DNA of 56,331 nucleotides, from assembly GCF_011008935.1 (NCBI RefSeq), contig NZ_JAAIVJ010000016.1, forward strand, positions 1 to 56,331, written 5' to 3'. The notes under the pieces were generated by a model. The model searched no databases. It was not told the DNA's origin and saw only the letters and a program-made list of their open reading frames with translations. Positions 17,153 through 25,020 of this stretch are shown here, one piece after another. The DNA is from Tabrizicola oligotrophica (GTDB taxonomy: Bacteria > Pseudomonadota > Alphaproteobacteria > Rhodobacterales > Rhodobacteraceae). The number at the start of each line of letters is the position of its first letter. The stretch's first letter is position 1. Both the position numbers and the translations under genes were made by a program.

Positions 17153-17569
17153 TCACTCCGGCGGGAAGTCCCAAAGCGCCGCCTCGCCGACCTCCACCGA
17201 ATTGCCAGCCGGATCGCGCACATAGACCGATTGCGCGCCGTTGGGCCAGGTATGGTAGCGCTCGACCGCCAGCCCCAGCGCGGCAAAATGGTTTCCCCAG
17301 GCCGCGACTTCAGTGCGGTCCCTGACGCGAAAGCAGAAATGCCCGGCGCCCTCGGTGCCATGGCGGGGAATCACCGTGCCTGGCCCGGCCTCGCGGGATT
17401 TCTCGGGGTTGAACACCAGCAACATCTGCCGGCCGCAGCGGAAGAAGGCCCAACGCTCGGGCACCTTGCTGACCAGATCCAGCCCGAACACATCGCGATA
17501 AAAGGCCTCTGCCGCGTCCACGTCCCGCGCGTAGATCACGGTTTCCAGAATGCCCTGCGTGGCCTTCAT
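17153..17569 (-). CDS. VOC family protein (glyoxalase/bleomycin-resistance fold)
   Basis: 138-residue single-domain-pair VOC protein with two beta-alpha-beta-beta-beta modules: LETVIYARDVDAAEAFYRDV at the start and VYVRDPAGNSVEVGE near the end. Candidate metal ligands are the His in GAGHFCFRV and the Glu in SVEVGE. The fold includes glyoxalase I, extradiol dioxygenases and antibiotic-binding proteins; nothing here identifies a substrate. The ribosome site before the ATG at 17569 is weak. It converges on ctaD, separated by the bidirectional terminator. Confidence 0.82.
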   Translation of the reverse strand: MKATQGILETVIYARDVDAAEAFYRDVFGLDLVSKVPERWAFFRCGRQMLLVFNPEKSREAGPGTVIPRHGTEGAGHFCFRVRDRTEVAAWGNHFAALGLAVERYHTWPNGAQSVYVRDPAGNSVEVGEAALWDFPPE

Positions 17570-17700
17570 GCGCCCGCCCCCATGGATGCCGTCGCGTCCC
17601 GAGCCTGTCGTCGCCCCTCAGCCTGCGCCTGCCCTTGCGAAATGTAAATCCGCACGCCCCGCGCCTTTGCCTTTTGCCACCGCCGCGATAGGTTTGCGCC

Positions 17701-18207
17701 ATGCCCTATGAATGGCTTCCCCCCGACGGCGACACCTGCCGCCTGCAACTCTGGCCCTACCGCAGCCTGCCCCGCCGCGGCATGGTGTGGTTTCTTGGCG
17801 GAACCGCACTGTGCATCGGCGTGCCGCTGCTGGGGCTGCTCGGCTCGCCCGTGCTGTGGGGGCTCTTGCCCTTTCTCGTGGCGACCATCGCCGCGATCTG
17901 GTGGGCGCTGGAGCGCAGCTTCAGCGATGCCGAGATCGTCGAGGACCTGACGCTGCGGCCCGGGCTTGTGACGCTGACCCGGCATGGACCAAAGGGCAGA
18001 CGTCAGGACTGGCAGGCCAATCCGCATTGGGTGCGGCTAACCCTCTACGCCACCGACGGCCCGGTGCCGCAATACCTGACCCTGACGGGCGAAGGCCGCG
18101 AAGTCGAACTGGGCGCCTTCCTGAGCGAAGCTGAACGCACCAGCCTGCGCGGCGAGCTTGCCGCCGCGCTTGCCGATCTGCGCCGGGCCGGGCCGGACCC
18201 GGCCTGA
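17701..18207 (+). CDS. DUF2244 family membrane protein
   Basis: 168-residue protein with two hydrophobic spans close together (about residues 28-47 and 50-70), then a soluble beta-rich domain containing GLVTLTRHGPKGRRQDWQAN and VELGAFLSEAER. This arrangement matches DUF2244, a family of alphaproteobacterial membrane proteins of unknown role. In some genomes members sit near respiratory genes, and ctaD is 0.6 kb away. The C-terminal domain probably faces the cytoplasm. It converges on the next gene with only 5 bp between stops. Confidence 0.75.
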   Translation: MPYEWLPPDGDTCRLQLWPYRSLPRRGMVWFLGGTALCIGVPLLGLLGSPVLWGLLPFLVATIAAIWWALERSFSDAEIVEDLTLRPGLVTLTRHGPKGRRQDWQANPHWVRLTLYATDGPVPQYLTLTGEGREVELGAFLSEAERTSLRGELAAALADLRRAGPDPA

Positions 18208-18212
18208 GCCCC

Positions 18213-18752
18213 CTATTGCACCGGAACCATCAGGTGAGCATAGGGCGTTCCCGGCCACATCACATAGGGACGCGCGGTATCCGGATCCTCTGTGTCGGGA
18301 TAGCCCGCCATCAGCCCTGTCGCGTTCACGATCATCACATGCGGGCCGGTCGTCACCCAGTGATTGCCATCGGCCGGGCCGGTGGCATAGGGATCGGTGT
18401 TGCTGCTGTCGCTGCCGCCGGCCAGCATGTACATGAACCCGACCTTGCCCTGCGGCGGATCGGTCTTGCCCATCCAGGCCCCGGCCCATTCCATTGCGTT
18501 CGCGTCGCCGCACATCGGATCGTTGCCGGGCGAGCCGGGATTGTCGGCCATGCACCACCAGCCGTTCTTGCCCTCGCGCAGGGTAATCATCGCGCCGGCT
18601 TCGTCAAAACCGTAGACGGTGGCCTCCGCCGAAACAGCGGCCGGGGCGGCGGTAACAGCGTTGTTGATCGCATCTTCGGCGCTCTGCCCATAGGCCGGGT
18701 GGGCCAAGCCCCCCGCGACGCAAAGCGCAACACACGTCACTCGAAGTGTCAT
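18213..18752 (-). CDS. Exported protein of unknown function
   Basis: 179-residue protein. I chose the ATG at 18752 because GGGAGG lies 6 bases upstream and the product then opens with a good signal peptide (MTLRVTCVALCVAGG ..., cleavage near AYG-Q). The mature part has the look of a conserved periplasmic protein: ITLREGKNGWWCMADNP, two cysteines (WWCMAD, DPMCGD) that could form a disulfide, and YVMWPGTPYAHLMVPV at the end. I have seen similar unnamed proteins in Proteobacteria, but no function is known to me. A start 21 bases upstream (18773) is also in frame. Confidence 0.75.
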   Translation of the reverse strand: MTLRVTCVALCVAGGLAHPAYGQSAEDAINNAVTAAPAAVSAEATVYGFDEAGAMITLREGKNGWWCMADNPGSPGNDPMCGDANAMEWAGAWMGKTDPPQGKVGFMYMLAGGSDSSNTDPYATGPADGNHWVTTGPHVMIVNATGLMAGYPDTEDPDTARPYVMWPGTPYAHLMVPVQ

Positions 18753-19022
18753 GATCAGCCTCCCATTTGACATGACAGGCTCCGTCGTGACCGCCCGCAG
18801 GCGTCGGCGTTTCGGAAAGGGTTGGTCGGGCTGTCCTGACACGGGCAAGTCCGCCACCCGCAGCGAAGGTGGCCGATACTGGCACAAAGACGACGGAGAC
18901 CCCAAATGCGCCCCCGACTGAAAACCTCAGGGACACCGCCGGATCATAGCACAAAGGCCGGCCGCTCGCCACAGATTTGGCTGCGGCGCGGGGTCAGGCG
19001 CCCCCCGTGCCGGCACCTGGCA

Positions 19023-19481
19023 TCAGCCCAGCCGGTCCTTGATACGCGGCCCGACCGCGCCGAAATCCATCTGGCCGGTGTATTTCGCCTTCAGCACGCC
19101 CATCACCTTGCCCATGTCGCGGATCGAGCTTGCCCCGACCTCGGCTACGGCGGCGGCAATCGCGGCCTCCACTTCGGCCGCATCCAGCTGGCGCGGCAGG
19201 AACTCTTCGATGACCTTGATTTCGGCCTGTTCCTTTTCTGCCAGTTCCAGCCGCCCGCCCTCTTCATAGGCGCGCGCCGATTCCTGGCGCTGCTTCACCA
19301 TGCGGCCAAGCACCGCGAGAATATCGGCCTCGGCGATCTCTTCCGGCCCGCCGTCGCCGCGGCTGGCGATGTCGCGGTCCTTGATGGCGGCATTGACAAG
19401 CCGCAGCGTCGACAGACGGTCGGCCGCCTTGGCCTTCATCGCCTCTTTCAGGGCGGTTTGCAGCTGGTCGCGCAGAGACAT
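19023..19481 (-). CDS. GatB/YqeY domain-containing protein
   Basis: 152-residue all-helical protein of the YqeY family, related to the tail domain of the GatB subunit of the tRNA-dependent amidotransferase. Typical segments are LRDQLQTALKEAMKAKAADRLSTLRLV-like N-terminal helices, EKEQAEIKVIEEFLPRQL and IRDMGKVMGVLKAKYTGQMD. It may act in tRNA or translation quality control, but the role of stand-alone YqeY is unclear. The reading frame is open far upstream, but the family's normal start MSLRDQL falls at 19481. It is divergent from carA, 183 bp apart. Confidence 0.88.
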   Translation of the reverse strand: MSLRDQLQTALKEAMKAKAADRLSTLRLVNAAIKDRDIASRGDGGPEEIAEADILAVLGRMVKQRQESARAYEEGGRLELAEKEQAEIKVIEEFLPRQLDAAEVEAAIAAAVAEVGASSIRDMGKVMGVLKAKYTGQMDFGAVGPRIKDRLG

Positions 19482-19604
19482 CGGTGTTCCATCCCCATGG
19501 AATTCAAAGTCCGCGCACCATATCGTGAAGGCGGGCGCAGCGCAACCAGCCTGAATTTCCACAACGCATTGATATTCATGCAAAATTCCTTTTCCCGCAA
19601 AGCC

Positions 19605-19633
19605 TTGACCCCGGCCCGCTTGGCCCTTAGGTT
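19605..19633 (+). promoter_or_regulatory. Sigma-70-type promoter of carA
   Basis: TTGACC (19605-19610), a 17-base spacer, and TAGGTT (19628-19633) form a good housekeeping promoter for this group. Transcription would begin near 19640, giving a leader of about 25 bases with AAGGGAG before the ATG. The short leader leaves no room for pyrimidine-responsive attenuation. Confidence 0.6.
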
Positions 19634-19664
19634 CCGGCAAATTTGCCTGAAGGGAGTCGCCGCC

Positions 19665-20831
19665 ATGCCCACCCCGTCCAACAGCCCCCAGAAACCCACG
19701 GCCTGCATCGCATTGGCCGATGGCTCGGTATTCTATGGCCGCGGCTTTGGCGCGACCGGCGAGACGGTGGCGGAACTGGTGTTCAACACCGCGATGACCG
19801 GCTATCAGGAGATCATGACCGACCCCAGCTATGCAGGCCAGGTCGTGACCTTCACCTTCCCCCATATCGGCAACACCGGCACCACCGACGAGGATGACGA
19901 AACCGCCGATCCCGTCGCCGCCGGCATGGTGGTGAAATGGGATCCGACAGAGCCGTCCAACTGGCGCGCAACGCAGGATCTGGAGGGCTGGCTGGCCCGG
20001 AAAGGCCGCATCGGCGTCGGCGGCGTCGACACCCGCCGGCTGACCCGCGCCATTCGCCAGCAGGGTGCGCCGCATGTGGCGCTGGCCCACAGCCCCGACG
20101 GCAAGTTCGACCTTGAGGCGCTGGTCGCCAAGGCCCGCGCCTGGAAAGGCCTTGTCGGGCTTGATCTGGCCAAGGAAGTCTCCTGCAGCCAGTCCTATGT
20201 CTGGGACGAGATGCGCTGGGCCTGGCCCGAGGGGTACTCCCGGCGCAGCGGCCCCGGCTTCAAGGTGGTGGCCGTCGATTATGGCGCCAAGCGCAACATC
20301 CTGCGCTGCCTTGCGTCGGTCGGCTGCGACGTGGTGGTGTTGCCCGCCACCGCCACCGCCGAAGAGGTGTTGGCGCACAAGCCCGAGGGCGTGTTCCTGT
20401 CGAACGGCCCGGGCGACCCGGCCGCGACCGGCGAATATGCCGTGCCGATGATCCAGGGCGTGCTGCAGGCCGATCTGCCCTTGTTCGGCATCTGTCTTGG
20501 CCATCAGATGCTGGCGCTGGCGCTTGGCGCCCAGACCCGCAAGATGAGCCACGGCCACCATGGAGCAAACCATCCGGTCAAGGACGTGACCACGGGCAAG
20601 GTGGAAATCACCTCGATGAACCATGGCTTTACAGTCGACACCGCCACGCTGCCGGCGGGTGTGATCGAAACCCATGTCTCGCTGTTCGATGGTACGAATT
20701 GCGGGATCGCGGTCGAAGGCAAGCCGATCTATTCGGTGCAGCACCACCCCGAGGCGTCGCCCGGCCCGCAGGACAGCTTCTATCTGTTCGAACGCTTTGC
20801 CGAGGCGATGCGCGCGCGCCGCGCGGCCTGA
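19665..20831 (+). CDS. carA: Carbamoyl-phosphate synthase small subunit
   Basis: 388-residue glutaminase subunit that supplies ammonia to CarB for carbamoyl phosphate, the precursor of arginine and pyrimidines. The N-terminal small-subunit domain is followed by a class I glutamine amidotransferase domain (from about 199). Its nucleophile is Cys277 in FGICLGHQM, with His361 and Glu363 in QHHPEASPGP. ATG 19665 has AAGGGAG upstream. carB is not in the window. A promoter lies 32-60 bases upstream. Confidence 0.97.
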   Translation: MPTPSNSPQKPTACIALADGSVFYGRGFGATGETVAELVFNTAMTGYQEIMTDPSYAGQVVTFTFPHIGNTGTTDEDDETADPVAAGMVVKWDPTEPSNWRATQDLEGWLARKGRIGVGGVDTRRLTRAIRQQGAPHVALAHSPDGKFDLEALVAKARAWKGLVGLDLAKEVSCSQSYVWDEMRWAWPEGYSRRSGPGFKVVAVDYGAKRNILRCLASVGCDVVVLPATATAEEVLAHKPEGVFLSNGPGDPAATGEYAVPMIQGVLQADLPLFGICLGHQMLALALGAQTRKMSHGHHGANHPVKDVTTGKVEITSMNHGFTVDTATLPAGVIETHVSLFDGTNCGIAVEGKPIYSVQHHPEASPGPQDSFYLFERFAEAMRARRAA

Positions 20832-20910
20832 GCGGCCGATCCTGCGCTGATCGGCATTAACCTGCCATTAACCCTTCTTGCCCAGAGTGATCTGGCGTGA
20901 AGGAGGGTTC

Positions 20911-22764
20911 ATGGCCAGCGTCATCGCCTTGCGGCCTGCGGTCACTGACCCCGCCCAACCACCCTCGCGGGCGGATGCCTTGGCGCAGGCTCTTCTGGCC
21001 GACGCGCAGGTTGCGCCCCATGCCATGATCGAGGCGCTGCGCCTGCATCGCGCGCGCGGCGGGCGCTTTGCCGATCTTCTTCTGGCGCGCGGGCTGGTGG
21101 CAGAGGACGCGCTGTTCCGGGCCATGGCGCAGGTGTGGCAGGTCGCGCTGCTCGACACTGCCTCGCTGCGCCCTGATGCCCGGCTGATCGACGCCTTCGG
21201 TGCAGTCGATTGCATGGCGTTGCACGTCCTGCCCTGCCGCGTGGTGGGGGGCGGCACGCTGGTCGCCACTGCGTACCCGGAAGATTTCCACCGCCACCGC
21301 CCGCGGCTGGAGGCGCTTTTCGGCCCGGTCCTGATGGTCCTTGCCCCGCGCGCCGTGATCGAGGCGGCCCTTCTCGGGGCCCGCGGCGCCGGTCTTGCCC
21401 GGCTTGCCGAAACCCGTGTGGCGCTGCCCGACAGTTGCCGCAGCTATCGCGCCGATGCCTACCGGCTGCCGGCGGCGTTGCTTGCGCTGCTCCTGACGCT
21501 GGCCGCCGTTTCATGGCCCGCCCAGGCGTCGCTGGCGGTCACACTTCTTGCGCTGCTGTCCGGCATGGCCTTTACCGGGCTGAAGATGGCAGCCCTTGTC
21601 GGCGCGCTGCGCCACCGTGCCGAGCCGCCGGCCCCGCTGATTGCGCGCCTGCCCATCGTTTCGGTCATGGTGGCGCTTTACCGCGAGGCGAACATTGCCC
21701 CCCGGCTGGTCAAGCGTCTGGGAAAACTGGACTATCCGCAAGAGCTGCTGGATGTGCTGCTGGTGGTCGAGGCCGATGACCAGCTGACCCGCGCCGCGCT
21801 CGACCGGGCCGAGTTGCCGGGCTGGATGCGGGTTGTGGTGGTGCCGGATGGCACGGTGAAAACCAAGCCGCGGGCGCTGAACTTTGCGCTCGACCATTGC
21901 CGGGGCAGCATTGTCGGGGTCTACGACGCCGAAGATGCGCCCGAGCCCGACCAGATCCGCAGGGTCGTTGACCGGTTCCACTCCCGCGGGCCGGATCTGG
22001 CCTGCCTGCAAGGCCGGCTTGATTTCTACAATCCGCGCGTCAACTGGTTCTCGCGCTGTTTCACCATCGAATATGCCGCGTGGTTCCGGCTTTTGTTGCC
22101 GGGGATCGAGCGGCTGGGGCTGGCGGTGCCTTTGGGCGGCACCACGCTGTTCTTTCGCCGGGCGGTGCTGGAAAGCCTTGGCCGCTGGGACGCGCACAAT
22201 GTCACCGAGGATGCCGATCTTGGCATGCGGATCGCCCGGCGCGGCTATCGGACGGAACTTCTCGACACCACCACCTATGAAGAGGCCAATTGCCGGCCGC
22301 GCTCCTGGGTCAAGCAACGCTCACGCTGGATCAAGGGCTTCATGATGACATGGCTGACCCATATGCGAGATCCGCGGCTGCTGTGGCGCGAGCTGGGGCC
22401 GCGCAAGTTTCTGGGTTTTCAGCTTCTGCTCGCCGGATCGGTGCTGCACGCGCTGCTGGCGCCCGTGCTGTGGAGCTTCTGGCTCTTGCCCTTTGGCCTG
22501 CCCCACCCGGTGGTGGCGATCCTGCCCGACGCGGCCTTCACCGCGCTGTTGTCGGGTTTCCTGCTGATCGAGGCCAGCCTGATCGCCTTTGGCATCGCAG
22601 GGCTGGCGCGCACTGGGCACCGGTTGTCGCCGCTCTGGGTGCCGACGATGGTGTTTTACTACCCGCTCGCCACCCTTGCCGCCTACAAGGCCGCCTGGGA
22701 AATGCTGGTCCAGCCGTTCTACTGGGACAAGACCGCGCATGGCGAGTTCGACCAGATGGGTTAG
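20911..22764 (+). CDS. Membrane glycosyltransferase family 2 with N-terminal GspE_N/MshEN-like domain
   Basis: 617-residue protein. Residues about 20-155 resemble the N-terminal domain of type II secretion/type IV pilus ATPases (GspE_N/MshEN: ADLLLARGLVAEDALFRAMA, LPCRVVGGGTLVATAYPED). Two membrane spans (about 185-233) follow. A processive-type GT2 domain comes next, with EADD (287-290), DAED (339-342), TEDAD (432-436) and QRSRW (469-473), the D,D,D,QxxRW set of cellulose-synthase-like enzymes. Further membrane spans close the protein. It probably builds or exports a polysaccharide at the inner membrane. GspE_N-like domains in MshEN proteins bind c-di-GMP, so nucleotide control is possible. 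AGGAGGG precedes the ATG. Its stop overlaps the stop of the convergent GntR gene. Confidence 0.88.
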   Translation: MASVIALRPAVTDPAQPPSRADALAQALLADAQVAPHAMIEALRLHRARGGRFADLLLARGLVAEDALFRAMAQVWQVALLDTASLRPDARLIDAFGAVDCMALHVLPCRVVGGGTLVATAYPEDFHRHRPRLEALFGPVLMVLAPRAVIEAALLGARGAGLARLAETRVALPDSCRSYRADAYRLPAALLALLLTLAAVSWPAQASLAVTLLALLSGMAFTGLKMAALVGALRHRAEPPAPLIARLPIVSVMVALYREANIAPRLVKRLGKLDYPQELLDVLLVVEADDQLTRAALDRAELPGWMRVVVVPDGTVKTKPRALNFALDHCRGSIVGVYDAEDAPEPDQIRRVVDRFHSRGPDLACLQGRLDFYNPRVNWFSRCFTIEYAAWFRLLLPGIERLGLAVPLGGTTLFFRRAVLESLGRWDAHNVTEDADLGMRIARRGYRTELLDTTTYEEANCRPRSWVKQRSRWIKGFMMTWLTHMRDPRLLWRELGPRKFLGFQLLLAGSVLHALLAPVLWSFWLLPFGLPHPVVAILPDAAFTALLSGFLLIEASLIAFGIAGLARTGHRLSPLWVPTMVFYYPLATLAAYKAAWEMLVQPFYWDKTAHGEFDQMG

Positions 22765-23396
22765 CGGGTCCTCAACTCGCCCGCGTCCACCCGCAGGCGG
22801 GTCTCGAAAGCCTTGGAAATATGGGATTTCAGCGCCTGATAGGCCGCCTCGCCGTCATGGGCTTCGATGGCGCTGACGATCTGGTCATGCTCGCCCAAGG
22901 CCACCTCGTCGCGGCCTTCGGCGGCAAAGGAGGTGTTGGCCATCAGCGCCATAGACCGATGCACAAGGTCCAGTTGCTGCACGAGAAAGCGGTTGTGGCT
23001 GGCCAGATGGATCAGCCGGTGGAACCGCTTGTTGGCACGCGAAAGCGCACGGGGGTCGCCGCCGATCAGGGCACGATCATCTTCGACCATGCCGCGCAGC
23101 ACCCGGATTTCCTCATCCGTGGCATGACGGGCCGCCAGCCGCGCCGCCAACCCCTCCAGCTCGGTCCGCACGGTGTAAAGCTCGGCCAGTTGATTATGGT
23201 CCAGCGAGGCCACGATCAGGCTGCGGCCGTCGCGCGTCAGCATGCCTTGGGTTTCCAGCCGCTGCAGCGCCTCGCGCACCGGCGTGCGACTGACCCCCAG
23301 GCGTTCGGCCAGTTCCGATTCGACCAGCCGGTCGCCGGGTTTGAAATCCCCGCGCTCGATGGCCTCAAGGATCAGCGTGTAGGCGTCTTTCTGCAC
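22761..23396 (-). CDS. GntR family transcriptional regulator, FCD (FadR-like) subgroup
   Basis: 211-residue regulator. Residues 1-65 are a winged helix-turn-helix (ERGDFKPGDRLVESELAERL ... SRTPVREALQRLE), and residues about 75-200 are an all-helical FCD ligand domain with metal-binding candidates (His in RFHRLIHLAS, EHDQIVSAIEAHD). I use GTG at 23396, with GGAGGG 6 bases upstream; the frame has no stop further up but no better start. It is divergent from the HAD nucleotidase gene. FCD regulators usually sense organic acids or sugars; the target here is unknown. Confidence 0.88.
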   Translation of the reverse strand: MQKDAYTLILEAIERGDFKPGDRLVESELAERLGVSRTPVREALQRLETQGMLTRDGRSLIVASLDHNQLAELYTVRTELEGLAARLAARHATDEEIRVLRGMVEDDRALIGGDPRALSRANKRFHRLIHLASHNRFLVQQLDLVHRSMALMANTSFAAEGRDEVALGEHDQIVSAIEAHDGEAAYQALKSHISKAFETRLRVDAGELRTR

Positions 23397-23455
23397 AGGC
23401 AGCCCTCCAGTTCCGGGGGGCGACACTAGCGGCTTTCGCGCGGCAATCAACCCGG

Positions 23456-23481
23456 CCAATTGCCGCCCCCAATTGCCGCCC
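23456..23481. repeat. Perfect 13-bp tandem duplication in the GntR/HAD divergent region
   Basis: CCAATTGCCGCCC occurs twice head to tail (23456-23468 and 23469-23481). The unit contains the palindrome CAATTG. It could be a paired binding site, perhaps for the adjacent GntR protein, or a replication-slippage duplication. Confidence 0.6.
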
Positions 23482-23507
23482 CTTCCGGCCCGCGCTAGGA
23501 TGCAGCC

Positions 23508-24155
23508 ATGGCCAGGCAACAATTCCACCACGTCACCACCTGGGTCTTCGACCTGGACAACACGCTTTACCCGCCGCGCTACCGGCTTTTCGACCAGATC
23601 GAGGTGCGGATGACCAACTGGGTCATGGCCGCGCTGAAGGTCAGCCGGGACGAGGCCAACCGCCTGCGCCAACATTATTGGCAAAGCTACGGCACCACCC
23701 TTGCCGGGCTGATGCGCGAACATGGCATCGACCCCGGCCCCTATCTGGCCGATGTGCATGACATCGACTTCGGCCTTCTGCCGCGCGACCCCGACCTTGC
23801 CGCCCGCCTCAAGGATCTGCCCGGCCGCCGCATCGTCTATACCAATGCTTGCGAGCCCTATGCCGTGAAGGTGCTGGAGGCGCGCGGGCTGTCGGGCCTG
23901 TTTGACGCGATCTATGGTGTCGAGCATGCGGGCTTTCACCCCAAGCCGGACCGCGCCGCCTTTGACACCGTCTTTGCGCTGGACGGGCTTGACCCCGCCC
24001 GCGCCGCGATGTTCGAGGATGACGCGCGCAACCTGATGGTGCCGCACATTCTGGGGATGCGCACCGTGCATGTCGCCCCTGCCCCCGCGCCGGACGATCA
24101 CATCCATCACCACACCGACGATCTGGCCGCCTTCCTTGCCACCCTGACAACATGA
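23508..24155 (+). CDS. HAD-superfamily pyrimidine 5'-nucleotidase
   Basis: 215-residue HAD phosphatase. Motif I is FDLDNTLYP (nucleophile Asp15, acid Asp17), motif II is VYTNA, the Lys of motif III is in FHPKPDRAAF, and motif IV is FEDDARN. The DLDNTLYPP form and the length match the SDT1/pyrimidine 5'-nucleotidase group, which removes phosphate from UMP and CMP. It is divergent from the GntR regulator across 111 bases; whether that regulator controls it is unknown. Confidence 0.88.
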   Translation: MARQQFHHVTTWVFDLDNTLYPPRYRLFDQIEVRMTNWVMAALKVSRDEANRLRQHYWQSYGTTLAGLMREHGIDPGPYLADVHDIDFGLLPRDPDLAARLKDLPGRRIVYTNACEPYAVKVLEARGLSGLFDAIYGVEHAGFHPKPDRAAFDTVFALDGLDPARAAMFEDDARNLMVPHILGMRTVHVAPAPAPDDHIHHHTDDLAAFLATLTT

Positions 24156-24245
24156 CGCAGGCCAAAGCCCCGCCTGCGGCAATCTGCGCGCTGTAAGCTG
24201 GATCTGAAAAGCACCATTTGACGGACACCATAACCGGAGTCCCAG

Positions 24246-24464
24246 ATGTCTGTTTCCTCGACCCATCCCCGCCCGCTGCCGCTGATCGGCTGGATCGCCC
24301 GCGACATCGGCCGCGACGTGAACATCGTCTTCTACCTGCTGGCCATTGCGCTGACCGTGCTGGTGCTGGCGGTCAAGACCTGGGGGCTGGTCGCCCTGAC
24401 GATGGCCGCCCTGCCGATGGTGCCGGTGATGTTCACCTTCTTCGTCTGGATTTCACTGCCCTGA
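24246..24464 (+). CDS. Small two-span membrane protein of unknown function
   Basis: 72-residue protein with two hydrophobic segments (about 26-43 and 48-69) and a polar N-terminus. A good ribosome site (GGAG, 6 bases before the ATG) and normal spacing after the HAD gene support it as real. I recognise no family. Its end lies 25 bp from the stop of the convergent GNAT gene. Confidence 0.6.
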   Translation: MSVSSTHPRPLPLIGWIARDIGRDVNIVFYLLAIALTVLVLAVKTWGLVALTMAALPMVPVMFTFFVWISLP

Positions 24465-24489
24465 GCAAGCTGCGGGCGGGATCGCGCCG

Positions 24490-24927
24490 TCATAGCTTGA
24501 TGTCGTAGGTCGCCCATCTGGTCTTTTCCGCCACCCGGTCATACAGCGCGCGGGCGCGATAATTGTCCTCGGCGGTGATCCAGCGGATGACGGTCCAGCC
24601 CAGTTTGCGCCCCTCATCCGCGATGGCGGCGATCAGGGCGTCGGCGGCACCGGAGCCGCGCGCCGCGGGATCGACGAAAAGATCATCCAGAAACCCGCCG
24701 GTCGAGGCCGACAGCGGGCGCGCGAAGGGACGGAAATGGGCAAGGCCGATGAGGCGGCCCTGATGCTCGGCTACAAGGCCCCGGGTCTGGTGCGAGGGGT
24801 CGAACAGCCAGGTCCAGACGGTTGCGCGCATTTCGGGGGTCTGGGCCACCTTGTAGAAGGCGGCATAGCCGGCATAAAGCCGTTCCCAGTCCGGGCGGTC
24901 GGCGGCAACGGGGGGGCGGATCAGCAT
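24490..24927 (-). CDS. GNAT family N-acetyltransferase
   Basis: 145-residue acetyltransferase. The acetyl-CoA loop is seen in LFVDPAARGSGAADALI (R/Q-x-x-G-x-G/A form), preceded by the beta4 strand FLDDLFVD, with IRWITAEDNYRARALYDRVA at the C-terminal part. Family members acetylate small amines, amino acids or proteins; the substrate is unknown. The ATG at 24927 opens with MLIRPPVAADRPDWERL, the usual N-terminus of this group. The long upstream open frame is antisense noise. Confidence 0.88.
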   Translation of the reverse strand: MLIRPPVAADRPDWERLYAGYAAFYKVAQTPEMRATVWTWLFDPSHQTRGLVAEHQGRLIGLAHFRPFARPLSASTGGFLDDLFVDPAARGSGAADALIAAIADEGRKLGWTVIRWITAEDNYRARALYDRVAEKTRWATYDIKL

Positions 24928-25020
24928 GGGTAAAGTCCCTTTTCCCCGCACTCTGTCCTTGCGCTTGCAGGCGGGCCAGTGCCAGTTTCGCGAGGCCGAT
25001 AGGGCCATCGGGGGCGTTCC

